NCBI RefSeq assembly: GCF_017743735.1
Contig: NZ_JAGHRO010000001.1
Coordinates: forward strand, 806,001 to 870,000
Direction of reading: 5' to 3'
Origin: Shimia sp. R9_2
GTDB lineage: Bacteria > Pseudomonadota > Alphaproteobacteria > Rhodobacterales > Rhodobacteraceae
Length of the DNA stretch: 64,000 nucleotides
This document shows positions 61,852 to 64,000 of the stretch, piece after piece. Within the stretch, counting starts at the first letter, position 1, and each line of letters begins with the position of its first letter. The notes under the pieces were generated by a model. The model saw only the letters and a list, made by a program, of their open reading frames with translations. It made no database searches and was not told the origin of the DNA. The position numbers were made by a program, and so were the translations under genes.

Positions 61852-63869
61852 TATTCTTCCCCTGCAGCTTCTAAAACTCGACCGTCGGCTGGATCCTTTG
61901 AGGCACGATAAAAGGCGCGTCGGGTAAGTACTTCGGACAGGCAGAACATCACCAAAGCTGCCAGAACAACGGTGTAAAGCGTCGCCCAGATCATCAACCC
62001 GGCGTCTATATGATCGAAATCTCGAGGATAGTCCTGCGTGGCCGCCAAAAATGACAGATAGCGCATGACGGGGGTGATGATCAGCATCATCAACGCTCCC
62101 ACCGCGACCCAAGACAGACTGTCCAGCAATGACAAATCGCGCCATGTTTTGGCATTCGATTTCATCTGGTCGCTAGACTTATGTCTCTTGAGCTGTTTCT
62201 GCTCATACCGGCCCGCGTCGGTCCACAACCGCTGCCTCGCATCCAAAAGCACTGTCACAAGCAGCGCCAAACATGCCGCGCGGAAAGAAATTGGGCCCAT
62301 GTATTCAAAACGCCAGCGGATCGAAATTATGAACTCTTCGAATGTCATTCGCCAGGCTTCTGCTTCGGGTGTTCTGGTTTCCGTGAGCCATAGCTGAACC
62401 GCTATGTTCAATGCTGTAGAAACCAAGAAGGCAATGGAAAACAGGCTTAGTGCCTGCGGTAGCCAGCGTGTCCAGTGATTGGGATAGCGCATGTTTTCCC
62501 ATTTTCGCTGGCCGTCTTCAGCAACCGAAGTCATGCGGACCCAGCGAAATGTGATCGCAACGATCGTGGCGATGCAGTAGGTGTTGAATGCGTTGACCGA
62601 ATACAGCCTGATCCTCCGATAGGTGTCACTGCTGAGCGTGTCCCAGATCAAATTGAATTCCGCTTGCCCCGGCCACAGCACCGCCCAGGCGACTGTCCAA
62701 CTCAGCACGATCGCCAGTGTCCAGAATAGCGCCAAATTGTTGCCGCGGCGCTGCATCAATGGTTCAGTCTTGTTCTTGTAAAGGACGTCTACGAATTGCC
62801 TCAGCCTATCCCGGGCGCGGCGTTGGCTTTCTGTGGGGGCCGGGCGCTGATCATAGGGGTGAATGACGTCCTGTTCGTCATAAAGAGCAATCAGCACGCA
62901 GAAATCGCTGGCCAATTCATCTGCGGCAGTGGCCACAGCCTCCCAGCCTTCATGGGAAAGATCGGGACTATTCGCATTGCTGAACAACTCGTTCTTTCGG
63001 CGACGAAGCTCATTTTCTATTTCTTCGAAGCGGTTTTTGTCGCCGGTCCCCGTGATCCGCAGCTTTTCATCAAGAAACCACGCCGATGCAACAAGAATGA
63101 CTTCGATATTCAGGATGAAATCATCCAGATTGCCCAGAAACGGCTTGGCCTTGGCGTGCAAATCTATAACACGTTTGCGCTCGGGTTCTGAAATAAGATA
63201 TTCGCTGGAATTGTCGGCTTCGCTGTCCGTGAAGAACCGTAAAACCTTGGCGTTCGACCGCAATGCGTCCGAGGTATCTATAACCCAGGTCGGTATTCCC
63301 GCAACGCGATGGGCAAACATACGCAGCCATTCATCCACGCGCACCAGCGCCTTTATGGAAGGTGCTAGGCCGACCATGATCAGGGCTAGCCCCATGGAGA
63401 CTTCGGGTGCGATATTGACACCTGAATTGGTTTCCACGGGCTCGGAACTCACAGTGGGTTCAAGGTTTGCTATCCAGAACTCGATCGCCGAAGATTCCAT
63501 GGGGGCGAAACCTGTTGTGGGTTCGGGGGTGGTGTCTGACGCTGGAGGTGGGCTCGTCGACGCTTCGGAGGGCAGAGTGCTTGCCCCGATCTCGGGCAAA
63601 AGATTTTGACCTCCGATAAGAGGTAACAGAATCTCGGCATAGCCGCATAAAATCAAATAGAGGATGATCAGAGAAAGCGTGTAGATAAAATATGCGTATG
63701 TAACCTGCCGGCGTGCGCGCAACTTATCCGGTGTAAGAAACGATACAAGCCGATCAAGACGTTTGCCGGTCTCGTAGGAGATCCGGTTAAAACGTTCATG
63801 GGAAAATGCGATTATAATGCCGACGCCAAAAAACAACGCGACAATGTCGTGCATACCGTCCGTAGACAT
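61851..63869 (-). CDS. Large multi-pass membrane protein of unknown function
   Basis: A 672-residue protein with about ten hydrophobic segments arranged in two groups. The first is near the N-terminus (YAYFIYTLSLIILYLILCGY). The second is in the last 300 residues (for example LALFWTLAIVLSWTVAWAVL and SWVAVGALMMLIITPVMRYL). A Pro/Ser/Thr-rich acidic loop (residues 90-150) and a soluble charged domain (about residues 190-350, with EWLRMFAHRVAG and DDFILNIEVILVASAWF) lie between. I recognise no family. Its stop overlaps the start of the cysteine-rich binding-type protein, so the two are made together. Confidence 0.75.
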   Translation of the reverse strand: MSTDGMHDIVALFFGVGIIIAFSHERFNRISYETGKRLDRLVSFLTPDKLRARRQVTYAYFIYTLSLIILYLILCGYAEILLPLIGGQNLLPEIGASTLPSEASTSPPPASDTTPEPTTGFAPMESSAIEFWIANLEPTVSSEPVETNSGVNIAPEVSMGLALIMVGLAPSIKALVRVDEWLRMFAHRVAGIPTWVIDTSDALRSNAKVLRFFTDSEADNSSEYLISEPERKRVIDLHAKAKPFLGNLDDFILNIEVILVASAWFLDEKLRITGTGDKNRFEEIENELRRRKNELFSNANSPDLSHEGWEAVATAADELASDFCVLIALYDEQDVIHPYDQRPAPTESQRRARDRLRQFVDVLYKNKTEPLMQRRGNNLALFWTLAIVLSWTVAWAVLWPGQAEFNLIWDTLSSDTYRRIRLYSVNAFNTYCIATIVAITFRWVRMTSVAEDGQRKWENMRYPNHWTRWLPQALSLFSIAFLVSTALNIAVQLWLTETRTPEAEAWRMTFEEFIISIRWRFEYMGPISFRAACLALLVTVLLDARQRLWTDAGRYEQKQLKRHKSSDQMKSNAKTWRDLSLLDSLSWVAVGALMMLIITPVMRYLSFLAATQDYPRDFDHIDAGLMIWATLYTVVLAALVMFCLSEVLTRRAFYRASKDPADGRVLEAAGEE

Positions 63870-63886
63870 GACGTTACAATGCTACT

Positions 63887-64000
63887 TTATCGGCACCGTT
63901 CGCGCGAAGGGTCGCACCCCACCTGAGAATGCACCGAGGAAGGGGATGCTGCAAAAAACGCAGCGCACAAAACAATCAATACCAAGGCTGACTTCACAGC
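63887..64000 (-). CDS. Possible small exported peptide (partial or GTG start at the window edge)
   Basis: A minus-strand frame enters from the right window edge and ends at TAA (63887-63889). Its visible residues are signal-peptide-like (VKSALVLIVLCAAFFAASPS then SVHSQ) followed by a short tail VGCDPSRERCR. A GTG at 63995-63997 could be the start, giving only 36 residues, or the gene could begin beyond the window. The stop is 17 bases before the start of the membrane protein gene, as in an operon. Confidence 0.4.
   Translation of the reverse strand, partial: AVKSALVLIVLCAAFFAASPSSVHSQVGCDPSRERCR

Overview
The window looks like a stretch of chromosome from a marine-type alphaproteobacterium of the Rhodobacterales (Roseobacter group). 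The reasons are high GC, the gene order murA, DUF2948, hisD, UPF0262, low-molecular-weight phosphatase, infA, maf, RNase E/G, yacG, tRNA-Phe, a type I secreted Hint/RTX protein, a DUF938 methyltransferase and a sat/cysC fusion gene. No rRNA, CRISPR array, insertion sequence or replication origin was recognised.

Layout. Positions 1-9600: the 3' end of a dimethylglycine/sarcosine dehydrogenase-like gene, an EF-hand protein, a tight three-gene set (aldo/keto reductase, DAO-type flavoenzyme, DUF938 methyltransferase), a flavodoxin-fold reductase with a tiny membrane protein facing an AraC regulator, an SbtA-like permease facing an OxyR-like regulator, a membrane protein with a dead GGDEF site and a LysR gene remnant. 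Positions 9600-21300: Lrp regulator facing trxB, a helical orphan protein, a membrane adenylate cyclase with probable heme anchor and 2Fe-2S domain, a winged-helix/ATP sulfurylase/APS kinase fusion, a fasciclin protein, an exported amidohydrolase and an SPFH protein. Positions 21286-29200: a BMP-type (nucleoside/purine-like) ABC importer of four genes, an HpaI-type aldolase and a Hint/RTX protein. Positions 29931-38440: tRNA-Thr, then the conserved murA-hisD-infA-yacG housekeeping run, ending at tRNA-Phe.

The main discovery-type signal is a genomic island of about 17.8 kb. The 3' 49 bases of tRNA-Phe plus two following bases (38392-38442) are repeated perfectly, in direct orientation, at 56251-56301. 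Between these att-like repeats lie a Rep_trans/MobT-like protein at the left end, an XRE regulator, a DUF2293-like protein, a carbohydrate-type ABC importer with a calcineurin-type phosphoesterase and LysR regulator, an orphan SMI1/KNR4 immunity-like protein, a serine-recombinase-like protein that lacks its catalytic serine next to a complete tyrosine integrase, and a five-gene, fully overlapping operon for an envelope-associated hydrolase/flavin oxidase system. Right of the island are a LysR-controlled set (flavin-type PNPOx protein, Asp-nucleophile alpha/beta hydrolase, PhzF fusion) and an unassigned pair: a large multi-pass membrane protein coupled by a 1-base overlap to a cysteine-rich solute-binding-type periplasmic protein.

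Regulatory signals seen directly include tandem 21-bp-spaced repeats before the AraC gene, an ATAG-N7-CTAT box before the OxyR-like gene, direct repeats between the Lrp gene and trxB, a 16-bp palindrome before the winged-helix/Sat fusion, and a 12-bp palindrome between the island's ABC operon and its LysR gene. All functional statements come from reading motifs; no searches were run.
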